Origin: Oceanisphaera psychrotolerans
GTDB lineage: Bacteria > Pseudomonadota > Gammaproteobacteria > Enterobacterales > Aeromonadaceae
DNA length: 64,000 nucleotides
Assembly (NCBI RefSeq): GCF_001870485.1
Contig: NZ_MDKE01000001.1
Span: 1-64,000, forward strand
Direction: 5' to 3'
Shown: piece by piece, positions 18,627 to 28,792 of the stretch
Numbering within the stretch: position 1 is the stretch's first letter
Layout: each line of letters starts with the position of its first letter
Made by a program: the position numbers and the translations under genes
The notes under the pieces: model-generated
Databases searched by the model: none
What the model was told of the DNA's origin: nothing
What the model saw: the letters and a program-made list of their open reading frames with translations, nothing else

Positions 18627-20638
18627 TCAGGCCACTGCCAGCTGGCGCTGGCGCCGAAACTGCAGCCAGTGGCGGCCGAGCAGCAGGGCGGCAAGGGCCA
18701 GACCCATTTCATCGGTAAAGGGAAGCGAGAACACCAGCAGGGCGGCGGCGGCGATGGCAATCAGGCGCTCCGTCCAGCCGAAGGGGCGCAGCCAGAAGCC
18801 GATGGCCCCCATGCCCCACAGCGATACTGCCAGCAGTGCCTTGAATACCACGAACACAGTGGCCGCCAGGCCCGCATCGCCCTGCAGCATCAGCTCGGGG
18901 GCATAGACCGCCATATAGGGCACCACGAAGCCGGCGATGGCGATCTGCAGTGAGCGCATGCCTATCCTGAGGCCGGAAGCCTTGGCGATGGGGGAGGCGG
19001 CGAAGGCGGCCAGCGCCACCGGTGGCGTCAGATCGGCCATGATGCCGAAATAGAACACGAACATGTGCGACACGATCAGCGGCACTCCCAGCTCCAGCAG
19101 CGCCGGGGCGGCGATGGAGCTGGTGATGATGTAGTTGGGAATGGTGGGAATGCCCATGCCCAGTACCAGGCAGGTGAACATGGTCAGTACCAGCGACAGC
19201 AGCAGGCTGTGCTCACCGAGCTGAATGATGTAACCCGCGACGATGGTGGCGGCACCGGTGAGGGAAATGACCCCGATGATGACCCCGACCAGGGCGCAGG
19301 CCACGCCGACCGGCAGCGCATGCAGGGCACCCTGATAGAGGGCGTTGACCACGGTACTGAGAATGTTCTGTTCACGCTTGACCAGCAGCAGCACGGTCAG
19401 GATGGCGACGATCACGAAAATGGCGGTGATGCCGAAATGGTTGAAGCTGGCACAGGCCAGACCCAGACCCACCCAGAAGGCGTAGCGCAGACCTTTGGCA
19501 CCGAGGTGTCTGGCGATGCCGTTACCCATGATCAGCACCACCGTCAGCGCCAGCCCCATCATGCCGGCAAACAGCGGGGTAAAACCGGAGAACAGCATGA
19601 CCACCAGCGCCACCAGCGGCAGCAGCAGATACCAGCGTTGCTTGAGCGCCGCCAGCGGGTTGGGGCACTCGGCCCTGGGCAGACCGTTGAGGCCGGCCCG
19701 GCCCGCTTCCAGATGCACCATCAGGAACACGGTAAAGAAATAAAGCACGGCGGGGATCAGTGCCGCCTTGGTGATATCCACATAGGGAACGTTGATGGTT
19801 TCGGCCATGATGAAGGCCACGGCCCCCATTACCGGCGGCATGATCTGGCCGCCCATGGAGCTGGTGGCCTCCACCGCCCCGGCGAAGTCGGCCTTGTAGC
19901 CGAACTTCTTCATCAAGGGGATGGTGAACTGTCCGGTGCTGACCACGTTGGCCACGCCGGAGCCGTTGATGGTGCCCATCATGCCGGAAGACAGCACCGA
20001 CACCTTGGCCGGGCCACCGCGGGTGTGACCGACCGAGCCGATGGCCACGTCGTTGAACAGCTTGAGCATGCCGGCCTGTTCGAGGAAGGCACCGAACAGG
20101 ATAAACAGGAAGATGTAGCTGGAGGACACATAGGTCGGGGTGCCGTAGATACCTTCGGTGCTGAAGGCCAGTTGCGAGACCACCTGATCCAGGCCATAGC
20201 CCCGGTGCATCAGGCGTCGGGCAGATGCTGACCGAACAGGGCATAGGCCACGAAGCTCAGGCAAATCATGGGCAGGGCCCAGCCCATCAGCCGGCGGGCG
20301 GCGTCGAACACCATCACCAGGGTGACGCTGCCGATAACCCAGTCGGCCTGGTTCATGTCCCCGGCGCGATAAACGAGGTCCGCCTCGAACCACCAATGGT
20401 AGAAGGCGAACAGCAGGGCGGTGGCTCCCAGCAGCAGGCTCCAGACCGAGGGCCGGGACAGACGCTGGCCGCGAGCACCGTAAAGCTGATACACCAGAAA
20501 CAGCAGAAAGCCGACGTGCACGGCCCGTACCACCGTCGTGGACAGCGGGCTGAAGGCCGCGGTGACAATCTGGAAGATTGAAAAGGCCAGGGCGCCGTAG
20601 AAAACGAGTGCCTGGGGCCGGGATTGATTACTACTCAT
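18627..20638 (-). pseudogene. Fused TRAP transporter permease (4TM/12TM, TAXI type), one frameshift
   Basis: The repaired product is about 670 residues and fuses the small (DctQ-like) and large (DctM-like) TRAP membrane subunits, as is usual for TAXI systems. The N-terminal part ends in ALFGQHLPDA and the rest resumes with MHRGYGLDQVVSQLAFSTEGIYG; family members run straight through this point. The break at about 20212 is mended by one base (GCC-NTG-ATG). DctM signatures such as GMGIPTIPNYI are intact. Uptake is driven by an ion gradient with the TAXI binding protein. The ATG at 20638 has GAGGAG five bases upstream; the GTG at 20644 overlaps that site. A sequencing error is likelier than true inactivation. 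Confidence 0.85.
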
Positions 20639-20648
20639 GTTCACTCCT

Positions 20649-20678
20649 CAGCCTGTACGCCGGTATGGCGTCAGGCTG
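20649..20678 (-). promoter_or_regulatory. Intercistronic hairpin between TAXI binding protein and permease
   Basis: A 12-bp stem with one bulged T, CAGCCTGTACGCC / GGCGTCAGGCTG around a GGTAT loop, lies in the 143-bp gap after the binding-protein gene and just before the permease start. It probably tunes expression of the membrane subunit relative to the binding protein. Confidence 0.5.
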
Positions 20679-20781
20679 CTGTTCATCGGGTGGTCATCGG
20701 GAGCGAGGGCCCGATATCATTCCTGGTTCTGATTAGGTGTAAATTGAGCTCCGGCGATGAACCGCCGGTGGCCCGGATCCG

Positions 20782-21728
20782 TCAGTTCAACAGACCTTTT
20801 TCCCTGTAGTAACGTTCGGCGCCCGGATGCAGCGGCAGCGGCAGTCCCTGCACGGCACCTTCTGCGGTGATGCCCTCGGCGGCACTGTGGGCATTGCGCA
20901 GGGCGGGCAGGTTTTCATAGACCTGTTTGGCCATCTGATAGGCGGTGTCGTCGGATACTTTCTCATGGGTGATCAGCAGGTTGCTGATGGCCACGGTAGG
21001 AACATCGGTGTCCTGGCCGGTATAGGTGCCGGCGGGGATCATGCTGGGGCGATAGGCGTCGTTGCCGATATTGGCTACCAGGTCGGCGGGGATGGACACG
21101 AATACCACGGGAGCATGGGAAGCCAGATCGCGGAAGGCGGCCATGCCGAGACCGGCAGACTGCAGGGTGGCGTCCAGCTGGCGGTTTTTCATCAGCTCGA
21201 CCGACTCACCGAAGGGCAGGTATTCGGTGCGGGAAAAGTCGTCGTAGTTCATGCCGGCAGCCTTGAAGATGGCGCGGGCGTAAGCTCGGTGCCGGAGCGC
21301 GGCGCGCCGACCGAGATGCGTTTGCCCTTCAGATCTTCCAGGCTGGTGATGCCGCTGTCGGCCCGGGCCACGATCTGGATGTAGTTGGAATAGGTGGCGC
21401 CCACGGCCCGCAGTTTTGACAGCGGCACCTTGAAACCGGCTTCTTCCTCACCATTCCAGGCATCGGCCACGCTGTCGGCCAGGGCGAAGCCGATTTCACC
21501 GCGGCCACGTTCGAGCAGGGTCAGGTTTTCCACCGAGGCGCGGGTAGCCTGTACCTGAACCCTGGCATCGGGAATCTGCTTGCCGTACAGCTGGGAGATG
21601 GCAACCCCCAGCGGATAATAGACCCCGCTGGTGCCCCCGGTGAGCACGTTGATGAATTCGCTGGCGTGGGTGGCGGTAACGGACAACGCCAGAGAGGCGC
21701 CGAGCAGGCAGTGTTTGATGACCTTCAT
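20782..21728 (-). pseudogene. TAXI family TRAP solute-binding protein, one frameshift
   Basis: The repaired protein has about 315 residues, normal for TAXI receptors. A signal peptide (MKVIKHCLLGASLALSVTATHA) is followed by the family start FINVLTGGTSGVYYPLGVAI. The frame breaks near 21282 after VGAPRSGTEL; inserting one A restores NARAIFKAAGMNYDD, the usual continuation. The C-terminal half is intact to the stop at 20782. It captures the substrate in the periplasm for the fused TRAP permease downstream. TAXI ligands known elsewhere include glutamate-like compounds and alpha-ketoglutarate; the ligand here is unknown. First gene of the operon that ends with dctD. Confidence 0.85.
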
Positions 21729-22009
21729 TGGTTGGCTTCCTTGGTTATGATTGTGCAGCATATAGGCTGCAGTTTTGATGCCAAGGTTAATGATTTGTTT
21801 TATTTGTTTAAGTTGTTGATTTTTATAGCCTCGATGATAATGAGATTCTGAATTTTCAGAATGAGGGTCACTGGCCTTCTGTTTTTTCGGAAAATAATGC
21901 GTACCAGTGGCCTCCAGGGTGAAGCGGTGCAGGTTGAAACGACGGTGTAGTATCATCGGGTGATGTTCTGTCGCTGCGGCCTTCTGAGCCGGAAAGGAGC
22001 TTGTGCTTG

Positions 22010-22630
22010 ATGCTATTGAGTGTGCTGGTGCTGTTGATCGCCGCCTGGCGTTTTGACTGGCGGGTCTGGCTGGCGGATAAAACCCGTCAGCATCTGTGTT
22101 TTGGCGCGGCCATCGCCCTGGTACCGCTGTGGATGCTGCAGGCCGGGGTGAAGGAGGGACTGGAGGTACACTTTCTCGGCCTGACCACCCTGGCGCTGAT
22201 GCTGGGCTGGCGGATGGGGCTGCTGATGGGCTCCCTGAGCCTGTTGCTGATCACCCTGTTCGGCTTCGAGACCCCTGAGGCGCTGGGCGCCAACCTGCTG
22301 CTGGGCGTGATAGTGCCGCTGACGTTCAGTTATTTCGTGTTTTTGCTGACCTACAGCTATCTGATCCGGCACCTGTTTGTCTATATCTTTGTCGCCGGCT
22401 TTTTCAATGCGGCACTGACCATTGCGGTCAAGACCCTGAGTTTTGCCGGGTATATGCTGTGGTCCGGGCAATACAACGGGCAGACGGTGATGGATAATTA
22501 CCTCGGCATCCTGCCGCTGCTGCTGTTTCCGGAGGCACTGCTCAACGGCATGGCCATTACCCTGCTGGTGGTGTTTCGGCCGCAGTGGATGCGTACTTTT
22601 TTCGATCGGGACTATCTTGTCAATAAGTGA
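22010..22630 (+). CDS. Multi-pass membrane protein, COG3235/CbiM-like
   Basis: A 206-residue, strongly hydrophobic protein with about six membrane helices and few polar loops (for example LADKTRQH and GQYNGQTVMDN). It resembles the COG3235 group, distantly related to the CbiM-type membrane component of energy-coupling-factor transporters, but no ATPase or substrate gene lies nearby, so transport is only suggested. AAAGGAG lies about nine bases before the ATG at 22010. It diverges from the TRAP-TAXI operon and precedes the DsbA-like gene by 69 bp. Confidence 0.6.
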   Translation: MLLSVLVLLIAAWRFDWRVWLADKTRQHLCFGAAIALVPLWMLQAGVKEGLEVHFLGLTTLALMLGWRMGLLMGSLSLLLITLFGFETPEALGANLLLGVIVPLTFSYFVFLLTYSYLIRHLFVYIFVAGFFNAALTIAVKTLSFAGYMLWSGQYNGQTVMDNYLGILPLLLFPEALLNGMAITLLVVFRPQWMRTFFDRDYLVNK

Positions 22631-22699
22631 AACGGTGCTTCTGATGGTCGTGACCCTCTGGTAGTCTGCTCCCATAACCTAGTCTGAAGTGAGAAACGG

Positions 22700-23434
22700 A
22701 TGAAACCTCTAGTATTGAACCCTCTGGCTCCCATACTGGCGCTGGGCCTGTTTGCGGCCATGCCGGCACAGGCGGACATGAGCCGGGAAGAATTCCAGAA
22801 ACTGGTACGTGAAACCCTGCTGGAGCAGCCGGAGATCCTGCGTGAAGCCATTGTCAAGCTGGAAGAAAAAGACCAGCTGGCGCAACAGCAGCAGTTTGCC
22901 GATCAGTTGAAGCAGCAATCGGCGCAGCTGTTCGCCAATCACACCGATGGCGTCATGGGTAATCCCAAGGGCAAGATCGAGATGGTGTATTTCACCGACT
23001 ACAACTGCCCCTATTGCCGTCGTCTGAACAAGACGCTGAACGAGGTGTTCGAGAGCGAGCCCGAGCTGAAGGTGATCGTCAAGGATATCGGTATTCTGGG
23101 TCCGGACTCGGTACAGGCAGCCCGCCTGGCGCTGGCCGCCGCCCAGGAGGCGCCCCGTCAGTATGAAGAGCTGCATCAGGCACTGATGAGCCAGCAGCGG
23201 GTGCAGACCGCCGCCCTGGCCACCATCGCCGACAAGGCCGGACTGGATGCCAAGGCACTGCAGAAGAAAGCCGACAGCAAGGACATCGCCGACAAGCTGA
23301 GTCAGAACCTGAGCCTGTTCCGCAGTCTGGGACTGAACGGCACCCCGGCGCTGGTATTCCCGGACGGTACCCTGATCCCCGGCGCCATCGACGCCGCCGG
23401 CCTCAAGGATATCCTGAAGGACAAGCAGTCCTGA
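22700..23434 (+). CDS. Periplasmic DsbA/ScsC-like thiol oxidoreductase
   Basis: A 244-residue exported protein. A signal peptide (about 25 residues, ending MPAQA) is followed by a helical N-terminal extension rich in Gln and Glu (about 28-85), which in ScsC-type proteins mediates oligomerisation, and a DsbA-fold thioredoxin domain with the active site CPYC in TDYNCPYCRRL (about residue 108) and the cis-proline loop NGTPALVFPDG near 214. It probably acts as a disulfide isomerase or oxidase. A strong terminator follows about 100 bp downstream. Confidence 0.88.
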   Translation: MKPLVLNPLAPILALGLFAAMPAQADMSREEFQKLVRETLLEQPEILREAIVKLEEKDQLAQQQQFADQLKQQSAQLFANHTDGVMGNPKGKIEMVYFTDYNCPYCRRLNKTLNEVFESEPELKVIVKDIGILGPDSVQAARLALAAAQEAPRQYEELHQALMSQQRVQTAALATIADKAGLDAKALQKKADSKDIADKLSQNLSLFRSLGLNGTPALVFPDGTLIPGAIDAAGLKDILKDKQS

Positions 23435-23443
23435 TTAACCACA

Positions 23444-23498
23444 GGAATTAGGGACTGGGGAGCAGGGACTGGATGCGTTTTTTGCCAGTCCCGTGTCC
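23444..23498. repeat. GGGA-heptamer mosaic repeat with inverted arm
   Basis: Imperfect heptamers (ATTAGGG, ACTGGGG, AGCAGGG, ACTGG) at 23444-23472 face CCAGTCCC at 23485-23492, giving an 8-bp perfect stem with GGGACTGG. The same motif family recurs at 43538-43600, 46800-46850 and 59367-59511. Confidence 0.6.
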
Positions 23499-23534
23499 TC
23501 CATCAGCCGCCATCTTTGTCGATGGGCTGATACC

Positions 23535-23564
23535 AAAAGACCCGGGCCAAGGCCCGGGTCTTTT
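23535..23564. terminator. Strong bidirectional terminator
   Basis: A near-perfect palindrome, AAAAGACCCGGGCC facing GGCCCGGGTCTTTT, with T-runs in both directions. It serves the DsbA-like gene and, from the other side, ycaO. Confidence 0.85.
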
Positions 23565-23656
23565 GTTGCAGGCCCCGGTTTATCGGGGCAAGGGTGGCGA
23601 ATGTGGATTGATTTGCCCGGCTGACGCCGGGCCTACCATGCTAATCCCGAATCCCC

Positions 23657-25414
23657 TTATTTCCAGCTGGCGGCGCGCTTGGCTTTTTGCAGTTTTTCGT
23701 AGGTGGCCAGCAGCGCCTGATGGGCGGCGAAGTCCTGCAGGCTTTCGTCGGCGACGGTCAGGCCGTGGAAGCGGGCGCGGCCGTCAAGCTGCTGCCACAC
23801 CTGCTCGACGGTGTCGGCACCGAACATGCTCTCGAAGGCCGAACGGTATTGGGCCGGCTCCCGTTCGTCCGACAGGTGCAGTTCCAGCGCGGCTTTCAGG
23901 CAACGGTAGTAGCGGTGGCGTTCGTCGGTAAATACGGAGGCATTGAAGCTCAGGGTCCAGTCGGCGTATTCCAGCGCGGTTTCCCGTTCGCCGGCGGCCA
24001 GTGCCAGCATGCACTTGAGCTCGCCCACGCGCAGGGTATGCCAGGCGGTGCCCTTGTTGGGGGCGATGCCGAGCAGTTCCCGGACCCGGGTAAAGTCGTC
24101 CAGTCCTTCTTCTTCCAGCTGTTCGTACAGCCCCATCAGCTGCTCGGCGTCCGCATCGCTGGCCGGCAGGCTGAGCAGGGTGGCGCGCAGGTGGGCGCCC
24201 ATGCTGTTGTTGGCCAGCAGCAGATCCTCGACCGGGTAGATGTCGGACATGCCGGGCACCAGAATACGGCAGGCATAGACGCCCAGGTGCTCGTAGTCGG
24301 CGATGTACACCGGCTGCTCCAGCTGGTTGAAAATCGCCATCAGGTGATTGAACTCCTGCTCCGAGCTGCCGCTGAAGTCCCAATCGGCAAACTCATAGTC
24401 GGCCTGGTCCTTGAACATGTCCCAGCTGATCAGGCCGGAGGAATCGATGAAGTGGGTTTCCAGGTTGTGATGATCGGCTACTTCGTCATCCTCGAAGGAC
24501 GGCGGCACGAACACGTCCAGATCCTTCAGGCTGCGGCCCTGCAGCAATTCGGTGACGGTACGCTCCAGCGCCACTTCGAAACGCGGGTGGGCGCCGAAGG
24601 AGGCGAAACAGGTGCTGTTGCTCGGGTTGAACAGCACCACGCAGATCACCGGGTATTCGCCACCCAGAGAGGCGTCGAAGGCGTGAATGGGGAACCCTTC
24701 CGCTTCCAGCGCCGCGATGGACTGCTGGATATGCGGGTAGCGGGCCATCACCTCGGCCGGAATGGTCGGCAGGCTGATACGCTCACTGATGATGCGGTTC
24801 TTGATATGGCGCTCGAACACCTCGGACAGGCCCTGGGTACGGGCTTCGGTGCGGGTGTTGCCGGCGCTCATGCCGTTGGACACGTAGAGGTTGCCGACGA
24901 TGTTCATCGGAATATAGACGGTCTGGTTGTCACCCTGACGCTCGAAGGGCAGGGCGCAGATGCCGCGTTCTTCGTTACCGGACTGCAGGTCGATCAGCAT
25001 GTCGGCGGTCACTTCGCCGTCCGGATCGTAGAAGCCGCGGGTATAGTCGTCGAGCAGGCCGGCGGGCAGGCTGTTGTCCGCGGGCAGCGAGAACCACTTT
25101 TCGTTGGGGTAATGCACGAAGTCGCCTTCGGCAATATCCTGGCCCAGGTAGAAGTCGGCGAAGAAGTAGTTGGTGGCCAGACGCTCGAAGTATTCTCCCA
25201 GGGCCGAGGCCAGGGCCGCTTTTTTGCTGGCACCCTTGCCGTTGGTGAAGCACAGCGGGCAGTCCTTGTCGCGGATATGTACCGACCACACATTGGGTAC
25301 CGGGTTGAGCCAGGAGGCCTCCTCGATATCAAAGCCCAGGGTGTTCAGCTGCTGCTGAAAATAGCTGATTGAATCCTCTAGCGCGGCGTCTTTGCTGGGG
25401 ATAAAGGTTTTCAT
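23657..25414 (-). CDS. ycaO: YcaO cyclodehydratase-family protein
   Basis: A 585-residue protein matching E. coli YcaO (586). It has the ATP-binding YcaO core in the first about 380 residues (ASALGEYFERLATNYFFADF, RTEARTQGLSEVFERHIKN) and a C-terminal TPR-like part with repeated LEHL/ALEYADWTL helices. The protein ends in AASWK rather than the proline-rich tail of cyclodehydratases. In E. coli YcaO potentiates RimO-dependent beta-methylthiolation of ribosomal protein S12; no RiPP precursor, partner or tailoring genes are near, so that housekeeping role is expected here. AGGA lies six bases before the ATG at 25414; the longer upstream frame is unsupported. Confidence 0.93.
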   Translation of the reverse strand: MKTFIPSKDAALEDSISYFQQQLNTLGFDIEEASWLNPVPNVWSVHIRDKDCPLCFTNGKGASKKAALASALGEYFERLATNYFFADFYLGQDIAEGDFVHYPNEKWFSLPADNSLPAGLLDDYTRGFYDPDGEVTADMLIDLQSGNEERGICALPFERQGDNQTVYIPMNIVGNLYVSNGMSAGNTRTEARTQGLSEVFERHIKNRIISERISLPTIPAEVMARYPHIQQSIAALEAEGFPIHAFDASLGGEYPVICVVLFNPSNSTCFASFGAHPRFEVALERTVTELLQGRSLKDLDVFVPPSFEDDEVADHHNLETHFIDSSGLISWDMFKDQADYEFADWDFSGSSEQEFNHLMAIFNQLEQPVYIADYEHLGVYACRILVPGMSDIYPVEDLLLANNSMGAHLRATLLSLPASDADAEQLMGLYEQLEEEGLDDFTRVRELLGIAPNKGTAWHTLRVGELKCMLALAAGERETALEYADWTLSFNASVFTDERHRYYRCLKAALELHLSDEREPAQYRSAFESMFGADTVEQVWQQLDGRARFHGLTVADESLQDFAAHQALLATYEKLQKAKRAASWK

Positions 25415-25491
25415 GGGGAATCCTTGGGTGTGATCGGCAAAAAGGGGGCAGATCCTAACCCGAGCGCAGAAATTGAACAAGTGGAAACGAA

Positions 25492-25515
25492 AAAGCCCGC
25501 CGGGTGGCGGGCTTT
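25492..25515 (-). terminator. Rho-independent terminator of asd
   Basis: A perfect 10-bp stem AAAGCCCGCC (25492-25501) / GGCGGGCTTT (25506-25515) with a GGGT loop lies just after the asd stop and is followed on the minus strand by a run of T (CTTTTTCG). Confidence 0.85.
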
Positions 25516-25539
25516 GGCATATCCAAACCGGTATGACGC

Positions 25540-26643
25540 TTACGGCAGCAGGTGCAGCATGCGGCGCAGGGGCTCGGCGGCACCCCACAGCAGCTGGTCA
25601 CCCACGGTAAAGGCAGACAGGTATTGCGGGCCCATGTTCAGCTTGCGCAGACGGCCGACCGGTACACTCAAAGTGCCGGTGACGGCGGCCGGGGTCAGCT
25701 CCTCCATCGAGCGCTGGCGATCGTTGGGAATCACCTTGACCCAGTCGTTGTGGCCGGCCAGCAACTGCTCGATCTCGGGAATGGAGATGTCCTGCTTCAG
25801 CTTGATGGTAAAGGACTGGCTGTGGCAGCGCAGGGCACCGACGCGCACGCAGAGACCGTCGACCGGAATGGCCTGCTCGATGCCGAGGATCTTGTTGGTC
25901 TCGGCCTGACCCTTCCACTCTTCGCGGCTCTGGCCGTTTTCCAGCTGGGAGTCGATCCAGGGGATCAGGCTGCCGGCCAGAGGAACACCGAAGTTGTCCA
26001 CCGGCAGGTCGCCGCTGCGGGTTTTTTCGGTGACCTTGCGTTCCAGCTCGAGAATGGCGGAAGCCGGATCGGCCAGCTCTTCGGCCACTTCGTCGCGCAG
26101 CATGCCCATCTGGGTGATCAGCTCGCGCATGTGACGGGCGCCGCCACCGGAGGCCGCCTGATAGGTGGACACAGCGACCCACTCGACCAGATCCTTTTCG
26201 AACAGGCCGCCCAGCGCCATCAGCATCAGGCTGACGGTGCAGTTGCCGCCAACGAAGGTCTTGGTGCCATTGTCCAGCGCCTGCTGAATCTGCTGGCCGT
26301 TGACCGGATCCAGCACGATGAGTGCTTCGTCATCCATGCGCAGGGAGGAGGCGGCGTCGATCCAGTAGCCGTTCCAGCCGGCGGCGCGCAGTTTGGGATA
26401 GACTTCCTTGGTATAGTCGCCGCCCTGACAGGTCAGTACCACATCCAGCGCCTTGAGCGCGTCGATGTCATAGGCATTCTGCAGGGTGCCGGCGTCTTTG
26501 CCGAAGTCGGGGGCAGGCTGGCCAGCCTGGGAAGTGGTGAAAAACACCGGGTCGATACGGGTGAAATCCCCTTCTTCTACCATGCGGCTCATCAATACCG
26601 AGCCCACCATACCGCGCCAGCCGACCAGACCTACTTTTTTCAT
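25540..26643 (-). CDS. asd: Aspartate-semialdehyde dehydrogenase
   Basis: A 367-residue cytosolic enzyme reducing beta-aspartyl phosphate to aspartate semialdehyde, the branch point to lysine/diaminopimelate, threonine and methionine. The N-terminal NADP loop is [17 protein letters not shown]; catalytic C135 sits in [10 protein letters not shown] at the same position as in E. coli. The substrate-binding region includes ALRCHSQSF. The ATG at 26643 has GGAAGGAC about nine bases upstream; a TTG six bases earlier is too close. It stands alone with its own terminator. Confidence 0.97.
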   Translation of the reverse strand: MKKVGLVGWRGMVGSVLMSRMVEEGDFTRIDPVFFTTSQAGQPAPDFGKDAGTLQNAYDIDALKALDVVLTCQGGDYTKEVYPKLRAAGWNGYWIDAASSLRMDDEALIVLDPVNGQQIQQALDNGTKTFVGGNCTVSLMLMALGGLFEKDLVEWVAVSTYQAASGGGARHMRELITQMGMLRDEVAEELADPASAILELERKVTEKTRSGDLPVDNFGVPLAGSLIPWIDSQLENGQSREEWKGQAETNKILGIEQAIPVDGLCVRVGALRCHSQSFTIKLKQDISIPEIEQLLAGHNDWVKVIPNDRQRSMEELTPAAVTGTLSVPVGRLRKLNMGPQYLSAFTVGDQLLWGAAEPLRRMLHLLP

Positions 26644-26752
26644 AATCAAATGTCCTTCCCTTGGAAGTGAGTAAACAAAATGCCTACCTCACAATACTGA
26701 TTGAGCGCAAAGGTGCAAGGGGCAATCGGATATAAGGTAGGGATTTCTGGCG

Positions 26753-27295
26753 TTAACCGCCGGCAAGCAGGGGGTGGCTGCGCATCATGTCATTGCAGGC
26801 GTCAACCACGGCCAGGACCATGGCCGAACGGATGATCTGCTCCTGTCGGGCCTGCTGCATCTGATAGAGGCTGGGGTCCAGATCCATCACTGGGGCCGGC
26901 ATGGCGAAGGGCTGCACCTCCATGTTGGCAACCATATGCAGTGCCTTGAGCGGCTCCGTGATCTCCGGATCCATCATGCGGTATTCATGGCCCTGACGGT
27001 TGAGAAAATCGCGTAGCCCAATCAACCGCTCGATATCCTGATACAGGGGCTGGGTGATGACCCCCAGGCCATAGACCAGTTTGAGGCGAACATTCAAATC
27101 GGCCAGTGGTCCCATGCTGCCGAGCAGGGGTTCGACGGCATACTTGACGGCGTAATCGTCCTTGCGGAAAACCTTCTGTATCAGGTTGTCCAGCATGTTG
27201 TCGAATACGTCCACCATGGCGATGACAAATCCCCTGGCACTGGGGGCCTGGTTCAGGTGTTCGAAGATCTTGGCTTCCTGATCACGGCTTATCAT
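26753..27295 (-). CDS. mtlR: Mannitol operon repressor MtlR
   Basis: A 180-residue all-helical protein matching the MtlR family (NQAPSARGFVIAMVDVFDNMLDNLI, VKYAVEPLLGSMGPLADLNVRLKLVYGLG). It reduces mannitol operon expression in enterobacteria; MtlR lacks an obvious DNA-binding domain and its mechanism is still debated. It is third in the order mtlA, mtlD, mtlR, the same as in E. coli, after a 184-bp gap. Confidence 0.93.
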   Translation of the reverse strand: MISRDQEAKIFEHLNQAPSARGFVIAMVDVFDNMLDNLIQKVFRKDDYAVKYAVEPLLGSMGPLADLNVRLKLVYGLGVITQPLYQDIERLIGLRDFLNRQGHEYRMMDPEITEPLKALHMVANMEVQPFAMPAPVMDLDPSLYQMQQARQEQIIRSAMVLAVVDACNDMMRSHPLLAGG

Positions 27296-27479
27296 GCACG
27301 TTGACTCTTGCTGCTAAACATTGATGACACTAATGACGGCACCTTGATTCAGATGCCGGATGCAGATAGCTCGTCCATGAGCGTGCGGCTGCGCCGCCGA
27401 CCGTTATGAATGGCGGCAATGCCGGAGCGGCAGGCGTACCTTTCGGGCCTGCCGCAGCAGTATCAGGCTCCCTGACTTG

Positions 27480-28639
27480 TTATGCAGTCTGGTTTTTCAA
27501 CTGCTGATAGAGTTCTTCTATCCGAGCGGCAACCGCACTGTCTGAATCGAGACCGGTATAGTGGGCCAGGGTCGCACGCAGTCCTTGTTGCGCCAGCATC
27601 TGCTGCAGTTCTGCCGCCTGCGGATCCGCGTCGTTTTGGTAAAAAAACGCCGCCGCGATGCCTTTTAACAGATTTTCGTTGCCGATGCCATATTCCAGGG
27701 TACCCAGCAGCGGTTGATCAGCCGGTCATTGGCACCCAGCTTGCGAATGGGCTGGCGGCCGACCCGGTCGATTTCATCCACCAGGTGGGGGTTGGCAAAG
27801 CGGCCGAGAATTTTCTCTATGTAAGCCTGATGTTGCTCCTGGTCAAAACCATAACGCTTGACCAGCACGGCGCCGCTTTCCTGCATGGCCGCCTTGACCT
27901 GGGTACGGATATCCGGGTCTGCGATGGCCTCGCCGATGGTGCGATAGCCAGCCAGGGCGCCGAGATAGGCGGTAATGATATGGCCGGTATTGAGGGTAAA
28001 CAGCTTGCGCTCGACAAAGGCCATCAGGTTGTCTGTCGGCTCCATGCCGGCGATATCGGGGAGCTCACCCTTGAACTGGGTCTGGTCCACGATCCATTCG
28101 CTGAAGGTCTCTACCGTCACCGCCAGTGGATCCGAGGTATCGGTCGAGGGAGGCACGATGCGGTCTACCGCCGAGTCGACAAAGCCCACATGACGTTCCA
28201 GTTCGGTCTGATATTGCGCGGGCAGGTGCTTGAGCACTTCGGCTTTCAGGAAGCTGGTTCCGCGCACCTGATTTTCGCAGGCGATGATATTGAGCGGTTG
28301 CTGGTTGCCCTGCTCGAAACGCTGTTGCAGGCCGGTGGCCAGGGTTTTGGCGATCAGGGTCAGCACGGTCGGACCGACGGCGGTGGTGATGAGATCGGTG
28401 CCGGCAATCAGCTCGAGCAGCTCGGGACGGGTGGAGTCGATGGCATCCACGCCGGTCACGATGTCGGTACGGACTTCGCTGCCGACGATGTGCACCGGAT
28501 AGCTGTGGCGGTTTTGCAGTTCGCTGATCAGTTGCTGGTTGACATCGGCAAAGGTGACTTCGATGCCGGAATCGGCCAGCAGTTTGCCGATGAAGCCCCG
28601 GCCGATATTGCCGGCGCCAAAATGGATAGCGGTTGTCAT
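27480..28639 (-). pseudogene. mtlD: Mannitol-1-phosphate 5-dehydrogenase, one frameshift
   Basis: The NAD-dependent enzyme oxidises mannitol 1-phosphate to fructose 6-phosphate. The nucleotide loop is [16 protein letters not shown] at the start. As read, the frame ends early after LGANDRLIN near 27712. Adding one base (a third C) restores [18 protein letters not shown] and 55 further residues to a TAA at 27480. The repaired protein has 386 residues, close to E. coli MtlD (382). The lost part is a conserved C-terminal helical region, so a true frameshift would likely inactivate it. A sequencing error is the simpler explanation. It follows mtlA by 153 bp. Confidence 0.9.
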
Positions 28640-28713
28640 TGGTTCACCTGTTGAAAAGAGGCACTGGGCCTCGAGTTACTACAAGTCTGGAATGTTGTGC
28701 CGGGTGGCAAAAA

Positions 28714-28748
28714 GGCCGGATATGCCATTGCTGGCATATCACGGTTGG
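28714..28748. repeat. Palindromic intergenic repeat between mtlA and mtlD
   Basis: A perfect 9-bp stem GATATGCCA (28719-28727) / TGGCATATC (28732-28740) with a TTGC loop, followed by ACGGTTGG. The same layout (GACATGCCAT / ATGGCATGTC followed by ACGGTCGG) occurs at 60777-60806. On the minus strand the stem is followed by CGGCCTTTTT, so it may also attenuate mtlD. Confidence 0.6.
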
Positions 28749-28792
28749 TGCTGAGGCTCCTTTCTACTTGCTCACCCGGAAATCAGCCAGAA

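Noticed and set aside
19065-20231. A 388-codon open frame antisense to the TRAP permease
   Set aside because: Composition is His/Gly/Gln-rich with no domain, as expected opposite a GC-rich membrane-protein gene; the permease on the other strand is clearly real.
23687-25372. A 561-codon open frame antisense to ycaO
   Set aside because: It mirrors ycaO codon structure and has no recognisable family motif or ribosome site.
23657-25414. YcaO as the core of a thiazole/oxazole-modified peptide (RiPP) cluster
   Set aside because: Length and C-terminal TPR-like region fit housekeeping YcaO, the C-terminus lacks the proline-rich end, and no precursor peptide or partner genes lie nearby.
27482-28654. 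A 390-codon rightward open frame opposite mtlD
   Set aside because: It lies antisense to mtlD, whose repaired frame is a clear family match end to end.
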